From positions 186,001-250,000 of the forward strand of contig NZ_AP019307.1 in the NCBI RefSeq assembly GCF_003945325.1: a stretch of DNA of 64,000 bases, given 5' to 3'. The position numbers and the translations under genes were made by a program. This DNA is from Nocardioides baekrokdamisoli (GTDB lineage: Bacteria > Actinomycetota > Actinomycetes > Propionibacteriales > Nocardioidaceae). Position 1 is the first letter of the stretch. Each line of letters starts with the position of its first letter. Below, piece by piece: positions 19,086 to 27,977 of the stretch. The notes under the pieces are model-generated. The model worked only from the letters and a program-made list of their open reading frames with translations. It was not told the DNA's origin and ran no database searches.

Positions 19086-19390
19086 CGCTGACCATTGAAG
19101 ACGTGTCCGAGGCCATGAAGGACGTCGTCGACCCCGAGCTCGGCGTGAACGTCGTCGACCTCGGCCTCGTCTATGGCGTACACGTCGACGGTGACGAGGT
19201 CGTGCTCGACATGACGCTCACCTCGGCGGCATGCCCGCTGACCGATGTCATCACCGATCAGACAAACTCGGCACTCGAGGAACTCGCCTCCAACGTGCAC
19301 ATCAACTGGGTCTGGATGCCGCCGTGGGGTCCCGACAAGATCACCGACGACGGTCGCGAGATGTTGCGGGCCCTCGGTTTCAACCTCTGA
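19082..19390 (+). CDS. sufT: SufT-like DUF59/MIP18-family Fe-S maturation protein
   Basis: This 102-residue protein of the DUF59 family contains the hallmark DPELGVNVVDLGLVYGV near residue 16 and a conserved Cys in TSAACPLTDVI near 55. Members help insert or carry Fe-S clusters into target proteins. A GGAGGG SD precedes the ATG, and a 4-bp overlap couples it to sufU. It is the last gene of the operon, and its stop codon lies inside an 18-bp inverted repeat that probably ends the transcript. Confidence 0.92.
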   Translation: MTLTIEDVSEAMKDVVDPELGVNVVDLGLVYGVHVDGDEVVLDMTLTSAACPLTDVITDQTNSALEELASNVHINWVWMPPWGPDKITDDGREMLRALGFNL

Positions 19391-19404
19391 GAGCGGGCTC
19401 TCAG
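19387..19404. terminator. Inverted repeat between convergent sufT and G1 peptidase genes
   Basis: CTGAGAGC-GG-GCTCTCAG forms a perfect 8-bp dyad covering the sufT stop and ending 2 bp before the stop of the opposite gene. It has no T-tract, so it would be a GC-type or bidirectional terminator rather than a classical one. Confidence 0.5.
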
Positions 19405-19405
19405 G

Positions 19406-20140
19406 TCAGCTGTGCGCCCAGGCCACTCTGAACTGCTGCCCGTCGGGAGACAGCGGGCCGGGTTGGGCCTTGACGATGCCGCTGGCGGCCATGGTGATCT
19501 GATTCGGGTTCAGCGATCCGATCGGCGTGCCGTTCACCTGGGCGCCGGTGAAGGTGACCGACCCGAAGTTGGCCAACGGCAGCACGCCGCGGCCACTCGA
19601 CGGAGCCTCCGCGATCACCTCGGCTGATTGCAACTGCGCAGTTGTCAGTGACCGGGTCACCGTCCGGGTCCACTTCGTACCGTCAGTCAGCAGCAGGGTG
19701 AAGTTGCCGGCGCCGTCCGAGGTGACGGTCGCGGTGATCGTGTCGCCGGGGGAGACCGGGTTGGTGAAGTTCACCGGAGCAGCCGGATACATCTCGTACC
19801 AGCCGTAGTACGCGGGCCTCCCGCGGGAGCAGTCCGCGTCCGTACCTGTCTGCTCGACGCTGCTGCTGCCGTCGCCATCAAGACCGACCCAGAACGAGGA
19901 GTATGCGTTCTTCTTGCCCGAGCAGGTGACACTCGGCTGCACCCAGGACGCGGTCACGCGGGTGTATCCGCCAGCGGTGACGTCGTAGCCGGACCAGTTC
20001 GTACTCGTCCCGGCCGTCCCTCGACGAAGGGCGGAGTGATCGGTCGCACCTGTTGCTGCCTGGCTGACCACGGTACTGCCTGCTGCGAGCAGGAGGACTG
20101 CCGAGATGTGTGCTGTGCGGCTGACGACGTGCTGCGACAT
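19406..20140 (-). CDS. Secreted glutamic endopeptidase, family G1
   Basis: This 244-residue exported protease has a signal peptide at about 1-29 ending near SQAATGA and a mature domain with the eqolisin hallmarks: NWSGY near 48, WVGLDGDG near 84-90, the catalytic Gln97 in VEQTGTD and the catalytic Glu178 in VIAEAPSS, plus YYGWYEMYP. G1 peptidases are acid-active, pepstatin-insensitive enzymes best known from fungi and found sporadically in bacteria. It stands alone, convergent with the suf operon. A secreted S53 peptidase of similar acid type occurs at 50.9-52.6 kb. Confidence 0.9.
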   Translation of the reverse strand: MSQHVVSRTAHISAVLLLAAGSTVVSQAATGATDHSALRRGTAGTSTNWSGYDVTAGGYTRVTASWVQPSVTCSGKKNAYSSFWVGLDGDGSSSVEQTGTDADCSRGRPAYYGWYEMYPAAPVNFTNPVSPGDTITATVTSDGAGNFTLLLTDGTKWTRTVTRSLTTAQLQSAEVIAEAPSSGRGVLPLANFGSVTFTGAQVNGTPIGSLNPNQITMAASGIVKAQPGPLSPDGQQFRVAWAHS

Positions 20141-20199
20141 GCTGCGCCTCCAAGGACGACTGCTGCCCCCCGCTTACGCCACGATCGTACGCCGAAGAA

Positions 20200-20562
20200 T
20201 CAGTGGCCGTGAGCGTTGTGCGCGACGTACTCGGCCCAGATCTGGTCGCGATCGGACCCGCTCAGCGGCCGGGCGTCAAGTACGCCGTCGTCCACCTCCA
20301 CGACCCCGCGCTCCAGTTCGGCGACGGTGAGCCAGTCGGGACCGTAGTCCTCCATCTGGCACTCGCGAGTGCCATCGGCCCACATGACGTCGAAGACCAT
20401 GAATTCGCGCTTCACCCAAAGCGCCGGGAACGTACGAATCCGGAGGATCTCGGACGCGATGTGGCCGACCACGATGCCATCGCGGGACAACTCCCAGGCG
20501 GCGTCGCGGAACGGGTCGAGACGAGCGTCCGCGGGCCAGTTGCCCGCAGTCAGGATGCCCAC
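20200..20562 (-). CDS. Conserved-looking hypothetical protein
   Basis: A 120-residue cytoplasmic protein with no recognised family. The GTG start at 20562 lies one base after the stop of the DEAD-box helicase gene, so translation is probably coupled. Notable segments are WELSRDGIVVGHIASEILRI, VKREFMVFDVMWADGTRECQ and a Trp-containing acidic C-terminus (DRDQIWAEYVAH). The open frame extends upstream into the helicase tail but that part is Arg/Ala-rich shadow. Function unknown. Confidence 0.6.
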   Translation of the reverse strand: MGILTAGNWPADARLDPFRDAAWELSRDGIVVGHIASEILRIRTFPALWVKREFMVFDVMWADGTRECQMEDYGPDWLTVAELERGVVEVDDGVLDARPLSGSDRDQIWAEYVAHNAHGH

Positions 20563-20563
20563 C

Positions 20564-22054
20564 TCAGCGACCGGAGCTGCGACGTCCGCCGCTGAAGTTC
20601 GCGGCGCTGTGGCCGCCACTGGACCGCTGCCCGGTGCGTGCGCCCTGACCGCTGCGGTTGCCCTGGCCTGACGGCTTGGTCCCGCCCGACTTGGGCGCAC
20701 CGGCGTTCGGCACTCCAGCCTTCGGGCCGCCCTGGCGCTGACCCTGCTTGGGCGCCGCAGCACCGGCGCCGCTGCCCTGGCCCGCCGCACGACGGCGACG
20801 CTTGCGCTGTGCGTTGGCACCCTCTGACCGGGTCTCGCCTTCGGCTTTGACGATCTGGCCGTGCATCGGTGCCGGAACGAACGCCCCGCCGCGGAACCGC
20901 TCGCCGGGGGCGATCTCGTTCATGATCGGGTGCGATGCGCCGCTCACGCGGGTGGTCGTCGGGTTGATGCCCGCTGCCCGCGTCAGGTCGCGTACGTCCT
21001 TGGTCTGGTCTGACGTCATCAACGTCACCACGACGCCCTCGTTGCCGGCGCGAGCCGTACGACCGGAGCGGTGCAGGTATGCCTTGTGCTCGGACGGCGG
21101 GTCGGCGTGGATGACCAGGGTGACGTCGTCGACGTGAATGCCGCGCGCGGCGATGTCGGTGGCCACGAGCACGGTCGCGTCGCCGGCGTGGAACGCGTCC
21201 ATGTTGCGAGTCCGCGCGTTCTGGCCGAGGTTGCCGTGGAGTTCGACAGCCGGGACACCCTCGCGGTTGAGCTGGCGAGCCAGACCCTTGGCGCCGTGCT
21301 TGGTGCGGGTGAAGACGACCGTGCGGCCCGGCGCGCTGACCAGATCGGTGAGGATCGCGAGGCGCTGGTCGCGCTCGATGTGCAGGACGTGGTGCACCAT
21401 CGTCGCGACGGGCGACTGCGCCGAGTCCGCCTCATGAGTGACCGGGTTGGTCAGGAACTGCTTGACCAGCGCGTCGACGGCCTTGTCGAGGGTGGCGGAG
21501 AAGAACAGTCGCTGGCCATTGCGCGGGGTGGCCGCGAGCAGGCGGCGTACGCCCGGGAGGAAGCCGAGGTCGGCCATGTGGTCGGCCTCGTCGATGACGG
21601 TGATCTCGACGGACCCGAGGGTGCAGTGACCCTGCTTGATCAGGTCTTCGAGGCGGCCCGGGCAGGCGACGACGATGTCGACGCCCTTGCGCAGCGCATC
21701 GACCTGCGGGTTCTGGCCGACGCCGCCGAAGATGGTGCGTACGGTCAGGCCGGTGCCGGCAAGGAGCGGCTCGAGGGACTCGACGATCTGGCCGACGAGC
21801 TCACGCGTCGGCGCGAGGATCAGGGCACGAGGTGCCTTCGGACGTGCCTTGGAACCGTCCGCGAGGCGCGCGACCATCGGAAGGAGGAACGCGTACGTCT
21901 TGCCGGAGCCGGTGCGGCCGCGGCCGAGTACATCGCGGCCGGCGAGCGAGTCGGGCAGGGTCGCCGTCTGGATCGGGGTGGGGTCGGTGATGCCCTGCGG
22001 TGCGAGGGCGTCGATGAGGCGTGCGGGCACGCCGAGGTCAGCAAAAGAAGACAT
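20564..22054 (-). CDS. DEAD-box RNA helicase
   Basis: This ATP-dependent RNA helicase has 496 residues. The Q-motif GITDPTPIQ, motif I RTGSGKTYAF, motif Ia PTRELVGQI, DEAD-type motif II VIDEADHMA, SAT motif FFSATL, motif V ATDIAARGIHV and motif VI HRSGRTARAG all appear in order. From about residue 400 the tail is basic and Gly/Gln/Ser-rich with RGG-like runs, typical of an RNA-binding extension. The start at 22054 (MSSFADLG) fits the family. A candidate -10 TACCCT near 22192-22197 on this strand would give a leader of about 130 nt, compatible with cold-shock-type leader control. Confidence 0.94.
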   Translation of the reverse strand: MSSFADLGVPARLIDALAPQGITDPTPIQTATLPDSLAGRDVLGRGRTGSGKTYAFLLPMVARLADGSKARPKAPRALILAPTRELVGQIVESLEPLLAGTGLTVRTIFGGVGQNPQVDALRKGVDIVVACPGRLEDLIKQGHCTLGSVEITVIDEADHMADLGFLPGVRRLLAATPRNGQRLFFSATLDKAVDALVKQFLTNPVTHEADSAQSPVATMVHHVLHIERDQRLAILTDLVSAPGRTVVFTRTKHGAKGLARQLNREGVPAVELHGNLGQNARTRNMDAFHAGDATVLVATDIAARGIHVDDVTLVIHADPPSEHKAYLHRSGRTARAGNEGVVVTLMTSDQTKDVRDLTRAAGINPTTTRVSGASHPIMNEIAPGERFRGGAFVPAPMHGQIVKAEGETRSEGANAQRKRRRRAAGQGSGAGAAAPKQGQRQGGPKAGVPNAGAPKSGGTKPSGQGNRSGQGARTGQRSSGGHSAANFSGGRRSSGR

Positions 22055-22237
22055 GAAGTCACTCTCAACAAATGCTCGCCGACATCCGGGTCCAGCGGGC
22101 GCTGGTCGGAATGACACGGAACACCGGCTGAATCAGCGCGGCACTGCGACGTGGGACAACTCGCGGCAAGACGAAACGAGTCGACAGATTGAGGGTACGG
22201 GTACGACGGCCCTGACGGGCAATCCCCGCGCGTGGCT

Positions 22238-23107
22238 CTATTGCGAATCTGCGGTGAGGAACGGCAGGAGGGCGGCGATGACGGCGCCGGGATTCTCGAC
22301 CTGCGGGTAGTGCCCGGTCGCTGGACCGTCGTCCAGGTCAACGATGGTGGCGTTGGGCATCCGCTCGCGCAGTCGAGGGATCACATGGCGGCCGCTGATC
22401 GGATCGGCTGGCCCCCAGATGAAGAGCGACGGGCCTTCGTAGGACTCCAACGACTGCCGCCAGCGGGCGGCGTACGTCCTGCGCTCGTCGATGTAGCGCA
22501 GCACACGGTGCTGGACTGCCTTGCCGTTGTCGTACGCGATGGAGCGCCACATCTCGTGCAGGTCCGCCCTCGCCGGGACGCGCCCCATGATCTGGTGCAT
22601 CGCCGCGGTGAAGGTGCGCTCGCTGATCACCGGAGCCATCAGTCGGCCGAGGGGGCTGTGCAGAAGTCTCTGCGTCGCGATCGGGCGGTGCAGATCGGGG
22701 TAGAGGCCACCGTTGAGCCAGACCATCCGAGTCACTCGCGCCGGGTTGCGGGCTAGGAGTTCCTGGGCGACTGAGACGCCGTAGTCGTGAGCGACCAGCG
22801 CCGTGTCACCGATGTCGAGCGCCGTCCACATCGCTTCCACGAGGTCAGACTGCTCGAGCAGCGAGTAGTCGTACCCGCGCGGCTTGTCGCTGGCGCCGAA
22901 GCCGAGCAGGTCGAGCGTCGTGACCCGCATCCCGGCCTCGACGAGCGCCGGCACGATTGCGCTCCAGTCGTGCGAGGACGTCGGGAAGCCGTGGATCAGC
23001 GTGACCGGGCTGCCACCCGCCGGACCGTCCTGGCGTACGAAGATCTCGTGATCGCCGAGGACGATCCGATCTCCGCCGGCAATCCAGTCGTCGAATGTCG
23101 TCAGCAT
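22238..23107 (-). CDS. Alpha/beta hydrolase, haloalkane dehalogenase/epoxide hydrolase-like
   Basis: This 289-residue alpha/beta-hydrolase has the oxyanion [10 protein letters not shown] block (about 39-48), [11 protein letters not shown], and a nucleophile elbow AHDYGVS whose nucleophile is Asp108 instead of Ser. That places it with haloalkane dehalogenases and epoxide hydrolases rather than esterases. The acid IWGPADPI and the catalytic His in [11 protein letters not shown] are present. Its start overlaps the region upstream of the divergent ABC ATPase. The substrate is unknown. Confidence 0.85.
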   Translation of the reverse strand: MLTTFDDWIAGGDRIVLGDHEIFVRQDGPAGGSPVTLIHGFPTSSHDWSAIVPALVEAGMRVTTLDLLGFGASDKPRGYDYSLLEQSDLVEAMWTALDIGDTALVAHDYGVSVAQELLARNPARVTRMVWLNGGLYPDLHRPIATQRLLHSPLGRLMAPVISERTFTAAMHQIMGRVPARADLHEMWRSIAYDNGKAVQHRVLRYIDERRTYAARWRQSLESYEGPSLFIWGPADPISGRHVIPRLRERMPNATIVDLDDGPATGHYPQVENPGAVIAALLPFLTADSQ

Positions 23108-23135
23108 GTCCCGATCGTGCCACCCCCGGACCGGG

Positions 23136-23147
23136 TACCGTCGCGGT
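23136..23147 (+). promoter_or_regulatory. Leaderless-type promoter of the drug ABC exporter
   Basis: The -10 hexamer TACCGT (23136-23141) is followed by 6 nt and then the GTG start at 23148, with no SD. The spacing places the transcription start at or next to the start codon. Confidence 0.5.
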
Positions 23148-23867
23148 GTGACGGCAGTCGTGGAGACTCGGGGTCTCGTCAAGACGTTCGGATCCGTCCG
23201 TGCCCTGGACGGGCTGGACCTCAGCGTCGAGGCCGGGGAGGTACACGGCTTTCTGGGCCCGAACGGCTCCGGCAAGTCGACCACCATCCGGGTCCTGCTG
23301 GGACTGTTGCGCTCCAGCGGCGGCGAGGCGCAGCTCTTCGGACGGGATCCGTGGCGCGAGGCGGCGGAGTTGCACCGGAGGCTTGCGTACGTCCCGGGCG
23401 ACGTCAGCCTGTGGCCGAACCTGTCCGGCGGCGAGGCGATCGACCTGCTCCTGCGGATGCGGGGGATCGACCCTCGCACCAGTCAGAAGGCTGCGTTGTT
23501 CGAGCGGTTCCACCTCGACCCGACACTCAAGGGCCGTGCGTACTCCAAGGGCAATCGCCAGAAGGTGGCGTTGGTGGCCGCCTTCGCTGCCGAGACGGAC
23601 CTGTTGATCCTCGACGAGCCGACGAGCGGTCTCGATCCGCTGATGGAGCGGGTGTTCAACGAGTGCGTCGGAGAGTTCAAGGCCCGTGGAACCGCGGTCC
23701 TGTTGTCGAGCCACATCCTGTCCGAGGTCGAGCGACTTGCCGATCGGGTGACGATCATCCGCGAGGGGCGTACGGCCGAGTCCGGGACATTGGCCAGCCT
23801 GCGGCTGCTTCGCGGAGGTCGCTTCGACGCGTCGTTGGAGGAGTTGTTCCTGGACGCGTACACGTGA
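23148..23867 (+). CDS. Multidrug ABC exporter ATP-binding protein
   Basis: This is an ATPase of about 239 residues. Walker A is [10 protein letters not shown], Walker B is [13 protein letters not shown] and the H-loop is [11 protein letters not shown]. The signature is the divergent [10 protein letters not shown] in place of LSGGQ, which is typical of the tetronasin/polyketide-exporter type. The GTG at 23148 is chosen because it begins at the conserved N-terminus ([12 protein letters not shown]) and follows a good -10; an upstream ATG would extend it by 14 atypical residues. It overlaps the permease gene by 4 bp (GTGA). Confidence 0.9.
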   Translation: MTAVVETRGLVKTFGSVRALDGLDLSVEAGEVHGFLGPNGSGKSTTIRVLLGLLRSSGGEAQLFGRDPWREAAELHRRLAYVPGDVSLWPNLSGGEAIDLLLRMRGIDPRTSQKAALFERFHLDPTLKGRAYSKGNRQKVALVAAFAAETDLLILDEPTSGLDPLMERVFNECVGEFKARGTAVLLSSHILSEVERLADRVTIIREGRTAESGTLASLRLLRGGRFDASLEELFLDAYT

Positions 23868-25420
23868 ACACCGCTGGCTGGGGCTTGTTGCTCAGGCATG
23901 CCGGGCGTCGCGACCGTTGGTTGATCACGAGTTGGGTCTCGGTCCTGGCGACGCTGGCGTACGCCTCCGCGGTCGCGACGCCGGCGCTCTTCTCGTCGCT
24001 TCAGCAGCAGATGGCTGCCGCCACCGTGATCAACCGCCAGCCGGCGCTGGTCGCGCTGTACGGCCCGATCCTGGATGTCTCCAGCACCGGCGAGCTCGCG
24101 ATGTCCAAGATGACCGTGTTGTACGCCGTCTTCGCCGCCGTCGTGTTCGTCGTCCTCGTACGCCGACACACTCGGGTGGAGGAGGAGACCGGACGGGCTG
24201 AACTGGTCGGAGCGACCGCCGTCGGGCGCAACGCCGCTGTCGTGGCCGTGCTGACCGAATGCGTGCTGCTCGCGCTGATCATCGGGGGATGCACCTGGAC
24301 CGCCTGCGTCGTCGGTGGATTGCCCGTGGCCGGTGCAGCCTGGTTTGCGCTCAGCTGGGTCGGGACAGGACTTGTGGCGACAGGCGTGGCGCTGGTCGCC
24401 TGCCAACTCTCGGCGAGTGCGCGTACGTGCGCTGCCGTCGCAGCGTCCGTCATCGGCGCGGCGTACGCCGCTCGTGCCGTCGGCGACACCAACGCCGCCC
24501 TGCACTGGCTCAGCTGGGCCTCGCCGCTCGGTTGGAACACCCAGCTACGCGCCTGGTACTCACCGAGGGAGTGGGTGATCGCTCTCTACCCGGTGGCGTC
24601 AGCAGCGCTCGCCGCAACAGCCCTGGCGATCAGGAGCCGACGCGACCTCGGAGCAGGTGTGATCCCGCAGCGCCCGGGTCGGGCCCAGGGACGGCTCCGC
24701 TCGCCCTGGGGGTTGGCCATACGCCTCCATCGGCTGTCACTGGCTCTCTGGGCGGTCACGCTGCTGGTCATCGGATACCTGTTCGGGTACGTCGCTCCCG
24801 GCCTGGACTCCCTGCTGCGCGATGCCATCGGCCAGCAGATGGTCGATCGGCTCGGCGGGGCGTTGATGTCGGCCGTCCTGTCCCTGACTGCTGTGACGGT
24901 CACCGGCCACGGCATCTCGCTCATCGGGGCCGCAGCGGCTGACGAGGAGTCGGGTCGCGCGGAGATGGTCCTCGCCACCGCGATCTCTCGCAGAGGTTGG
25001 GCGGGGCCGACCGCAGCGTTGGTACTGCTTGCGTCGACGGTGTTGATGAGTGTCACGGGGATCGGCCTGGCCCTGGGGTACGGCGCCGGGCGAGGAGCCG
25101 ATCCGTGGCGATCACTCGCCGCGGCATGGTCCTGGTTGCCCGCGATCTGGTGTGTCCTCGGTGTCTTTGGTGTCATGTACGGACGTCGACGTCGTGCTGC
25201 CCCCTTGGGTTGGGCGGTACTCGGTGGCTGTGTTGCGGTCACCCTCATCGGGCATCTGCTGAAGCTCCCCACGTGGATCGTGGGCATCTCGCCGTACTCC
25301 GACATCTCCGGCTACCCGGCCCAGAGTTGGAACTGGACGCCGATCGTGGCGCTCCTGGCCCTCGCGTTCGCTACAAGCGCTGTGGCGTGGTGGCAACTCA
25401 GGGCCCGAGACATCGGTTAG
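23864..25420 (+). CDS. Multidrug ABC exporter permease, tetronasin-resistance type
   Basis: A 518-residue integral membrane protein with about twelve hydrophobic segments in two similar halves. Each half carries an EE(T/S)GRAE motif ([19 protein letters not shown] and [17 protein letters not shown]), the duplication typical of permeases annotated as tetronasin-resistance or polyketide-antibiotic exporters. GTG at 23864 overlaps the ATPase stop. Its own TAG stop lies inside the -10 of the next gene. The substrate is unknown; antibiotic or lipid export is inference. Confidence 0.88.
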   Translation: MNTAGWGLLLRHAGRRDRWLITSWVSVLATLAYASAVATPALFSSLQQQMAAATVINRQPALVALYGPILDVSSTGELAMSKMTVLYAVFAAVVFVVLVRRHTRVEEETGRAELVGATAVGRNAAVVAVLTECVLLALIIGGCTWTACVVGGLPVAGAAWFALSWVGTGLVATGVALVACQLSASARTCAAVAASVIGAAYAARAVGDTNAALHWLSWASPLGWNTQLRAWYSPREWVIALYPVASAALAATALAIRSRRDLGAGVIPQRPGRAQGRLRSPWGLAIRLHRLSLALWAVTLLVIGYLFGYVAPGLDSLLRDAIGQQMVDRLGGALMSAVLSLTAVTVTGHGISLIGAAAADEESGRAEMVLATAISRRGWAGPTAALVLLASTVLMSVTGIGLALGYGAGRGADPWRSLAAAWSWLPAIWCVLGVFGVMYGRRRRAAPLGWAVLGGCVAVTLIGHLLKLPTWIVGISPYSDISGYPAQSWNWTPIVALLALAFATSAVAWWQLRARDIG

Positions 25421-25430
25421 CGTCACAAGC
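25418..25430 (+). promoter_or_regulatory. Leaderless-type promoter overlapping a stop codon
   Basis: TAGCGT at 25418-25423 contains the TAG stop of the exporter permease and is 7 nt before the GTG of the kinase-like gene at 25431. No SD is visible. Confidence 0.5.
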
Positions 25431-26333
25431 GTGTGGGAGCCCGACCCCGAATGGCACCCGCTTCCGGGCGGGCTCGGCCCCGCCACGCTCGGAGTCTGGC
25501 GTGCGTCGGTCGGCGACCAGCCCGTCGTCATCAAGCGTCTCGTACGCCCGGGTGCGGATGCATCGGTGGCACTGTCGGATCCCGATCACTTCGCGTACTG
25601 GCGCCGTGAGGCCGAGGTGCTCGCTTCAGGCGTTGTTGCTTCGACCGCTGGCATCCGCAGCGGCCCGGCCGCCGTCGACGAGGACCCCGACGGCATCACG
25701 ATCACCACGGAATACGTGGAGGACGCCGCGAACAACGGATTGTTCGTCGCGCATGCGCTCGGTCGGTTCACCCACAATGACCTGAGTGGCGTACGCCATC
25801 TTGCCCGCGGCCAACTCGGTGCGCGGCTGGCGCAGAGCGAGCAGCACGGCGGCTGGCCGACCCTGGGGCGTACGCAGGCGGGTGCCGTCACCGACAGGTT
25901 GTGGGCGCGACGAGCGGATCTGGTCCGGGCGCTGGCCGACGTACGCCAGGTGCCGGCTCATGGCGATCCGACACCCGCGAACATGCGCGGCCGCGACGGC
26001 GACGACGTGGTCGCAGTCGATTGGTCGACGGTGGGCTTCGGGCCGCTCGGCGCGGACCTCGGCCAGTACGCCCTGAGCGCCCGCGAAGCACTCGAGCCGC
26101 TGTTGGAGGCGTACGCCCTCGGCGCCGACGTCGATGTTGAGGACGCTCGCCTCGGGGCGTACACGACGGCCGCCTTCACGGCCCTGACGCGAGCTGAGTG
26201 GTCGCTCTCCCGAGCGATCCGGTACGACGCCCCGATCGAGGCGGTGTTCCGTCATCCGGCCGTCGCTCCGCACCTGCGGGTGATGACGAAGGTCGCCGCG
26301 GAGATCGACTGGCTGCTCTCGCGGAATCTCTGA
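25431..26333 (+). CDS. Fructosamine/aminoglycoside kinase-like phosphotransferase
   Basis: This 300-residue protein has the protein-kinase-like APH fold: VVIKRL lysine in the N-lobe near residue 30, a catalytic loop HGDPTPANMRGR near 182-193 and the metal-binding DWSTVGFGPLGADLGQY near 200. The HGDPTPAN loop fits the small-molecule kinases of the fructosamine-3-kinase/APH superfamily. The substrate is not predictable. It follows the ABC exporter with its own leaderless-type promoter. Confidence 0.75.
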   Translation: MWEPDPEWHPLPGGLGPATLGVWRASVGDQPVVIKRLVRPGADASVALSDPDHFAYWRREAEVLASGVVASTAGIRSGPAAVDEDPDGITITTEYVEDAANNGLFVAHALGRFTHNDLSGVRHLARGQLGARLAQSEQHGGWPTLGRTQAGAVTDRLWARRADLVRALADVRQVPAHGDPTPANMRGRDGDDVVAVDWSTVGFGPLGADLGQYALSAREALEPLLEAYALGADVDVEDARLGAYTTAAFTALTRAEWSLSRAIRYDAPIEAVFRHPAVAPHLRVMTKVAAEIDWLLSRNL

Positions 26334-26365
26334 GAAGGGGGCTCCCGACTTAGAATTCAGGCCTC

Positions 26366-27964
26366 ATGATCACCGTCAATCAGGTCGAAGTACGCGTCGG
26401 CGCTCGGCTTCTGATGGAAGACGTGACCTTCCGGGTGGGCCCGGGCGACAAGGTCGGCCTGGTGGGCCGCAACGGAGCCGGGAAGACCACCCTCACCAGG
26501 ATCCTCGCCGGCGACAACCCGCCGGCCGCGGGCACGGTCACCCGGACGGGCGAGATCGGCTACCTGCCGCAGGACCCGCGGGTGGGTGACCCGGAGGTGC
26601 TCGTACGCGACCGGATCCTCTCGGCGCGCGGCCTGGACGACGCCGTCCGGCGGATGCGGCAGGCCGAGGAGCAGATGGCGTCGGAGGATCCGAAGATCCA
26701 CGACAAGGGCATGCGACGTTTCGGCCGGGCGCTCGATGACTTCGAGGCCGGTGGCGGGTATGCCGCCGAGGCGGAGTCGCAGCAGATCGCGCACAACCTC
26801 GGACTCGCACAGCGCCTGTGGGAGCAGCCGCTGAAGACCCTCTCGGGCGGACAGCGGCGCCGTGTGGAGCTCGTACGCATCCTGTTCTCCCAGGCCGAGG
26901 TGCTCATCCTCGACGAGCCGACCAACCACCTCGACGCAGACTCGATCATCTGGCTGCGCGAGTGGATGAAGACCTTCCGCGGAGGGTTCATCGTGATCTC
27001 GCACGACAACGACTTGCTCGAGGAGACCGTCAACAAGGTCTTCCACCTCGACGCGAACCGTGCTGCGATCGACGTCTACAACATGGGCTGGAAGCACTAC
27101 CTGACCCAGCGCGAGACCGACGAGGCCCGCCGCAAGCGCGAGTCGATGAACGCGCAGAACAAGGCCAAGACCCTCACCGATCAGGCCAACAAGATGAAGG
27201 CGCGTGCCTCGGGCGCGAGCGCGGCCCAATCGATGCTCAAGCGTGCTGAGAAGCTGATGGTCGGCATCGAGGGACAGCGCCAGAGCGACAAGGTCGCCGC
27301 GATCAAGTTCCCCTCGCCTGCTCCGTGTGGCAAGACGCCGCTCATGGCCGAGGGGCTCTCGAAGTCGTACGGCGCCCTGGAGGTGTTCAGTTCGGTCGAC
27401 CTCGCGATCGACAAGGGTTCGCGAGTGGTCATCCTCGGGCTCAACGGTGCCGGCAAGACGACGATGCTGCGCATCCTCGCCGGCGTCGACAAGCCGGACA
27501 CCGGTCAGCTGATCCCGGGCCATGGCCTCAAGTCCGGCTACTACGCCCAGGAGCACGAGACGCTCGACGTGAAGCGCACGGTGCTGGAGAACATGCAGTA
27601 CGCCGCTCCGCAGCTCACCGACTCCGAAGCACGCTCCGTCCTTGGCTCGTTCCTCTTCATCGGCGACGACGTGCACAAGCCGGCCGGCGTACTCAGTGGT
27701 GGCGAGAAGACCCGCCTCGCCCTGGCAGCCCTGGTCGTTTCGGCGGCGAACGTGTTGTTGCTCGACGAGCCGACCAACAACCTCGACCCGGCCTCCCGTG
27801 AGGAGGTCCTCAACGCGATCCGTGCGTACCAGGGGGCGATCATCCTGGTCACCCACGACGAGGGTGCGGTCCACGCACTCGAGCCTGATCGGGTGCTGAT
27901 CCTGCCCGATGGTGTCGAGGACCTCTGGAATGCCGAGTACGCGGAACTGGTTTCGCTAGCGTGA
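26366..27964 (+). CDS. ABC-F family ATPase (ribosome-associated type)
   Basis: This soluble protein of 532 residues has two ABC domains and no membrane segments. Domain 1 has VGRNGAGKTT near 32, LSGGQRRRVEL near 160 and LDEPTNHLD near 185. Domain 2 has GLNGAGKTTM near 355, LSGGEKTRLAL near 445 and LDEPTNNLDP near 470. A charged linker of about 80 residues (MNAQNKAKTLTDQANKMKAR) separates them, as expected for ABC-F proteins, which act on ribosomes in translation regulation or antibiotic protection. It is not a transporter. The exact subfamily is uncertain. Confidence 0.92.
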   Translation: MITVNQVEVRVGARLLMEDVTFRVGPGDKVGLVGRNGAGKTTLTRILAGDNPPAAGTVTRTGEIGYLPQDPRVGDPEVLVRDRILSARGLDDAVRRMRQAEEQMASEDPKIHDKGMRRFGRALDDFEAGGGYAAEAESQQIAHNLGLAQRLWEQPLKTLSGGQRRRVELVRILFSQAEVLILDEPTNHLDADSIIWLREWMKTFRGGFIVISHDNDLLEETVNKVFHLDANRAAIDVYNMGWKHYLTQRETDEARRKRESMNAQNKAKTLTDQANKMKARASGASAAQSMLKRAEKLMVGIEGQRQSDKVAAIKFPSPAPCGKTPLMAEGLSKSYGALEVFSSVDLAIDKGSRVVILGLNGAGKTTMLRILAGVDKPDTGQLIPGHGLKSGYYAQEHETLDVKRTVLENMQYAAPQLTDSEARSVLGSFLFIGDDVHKPAGVLSGGEKTRLALAALVVSAANVLLLDEPTNNLDPASREEVLNAIRAYQGAIILVTHDEGAVHALEPDRVLILPDGVEDLWNAEYAELVSLA

Positions 27965-27977
27965 GTGGGACGACGCC

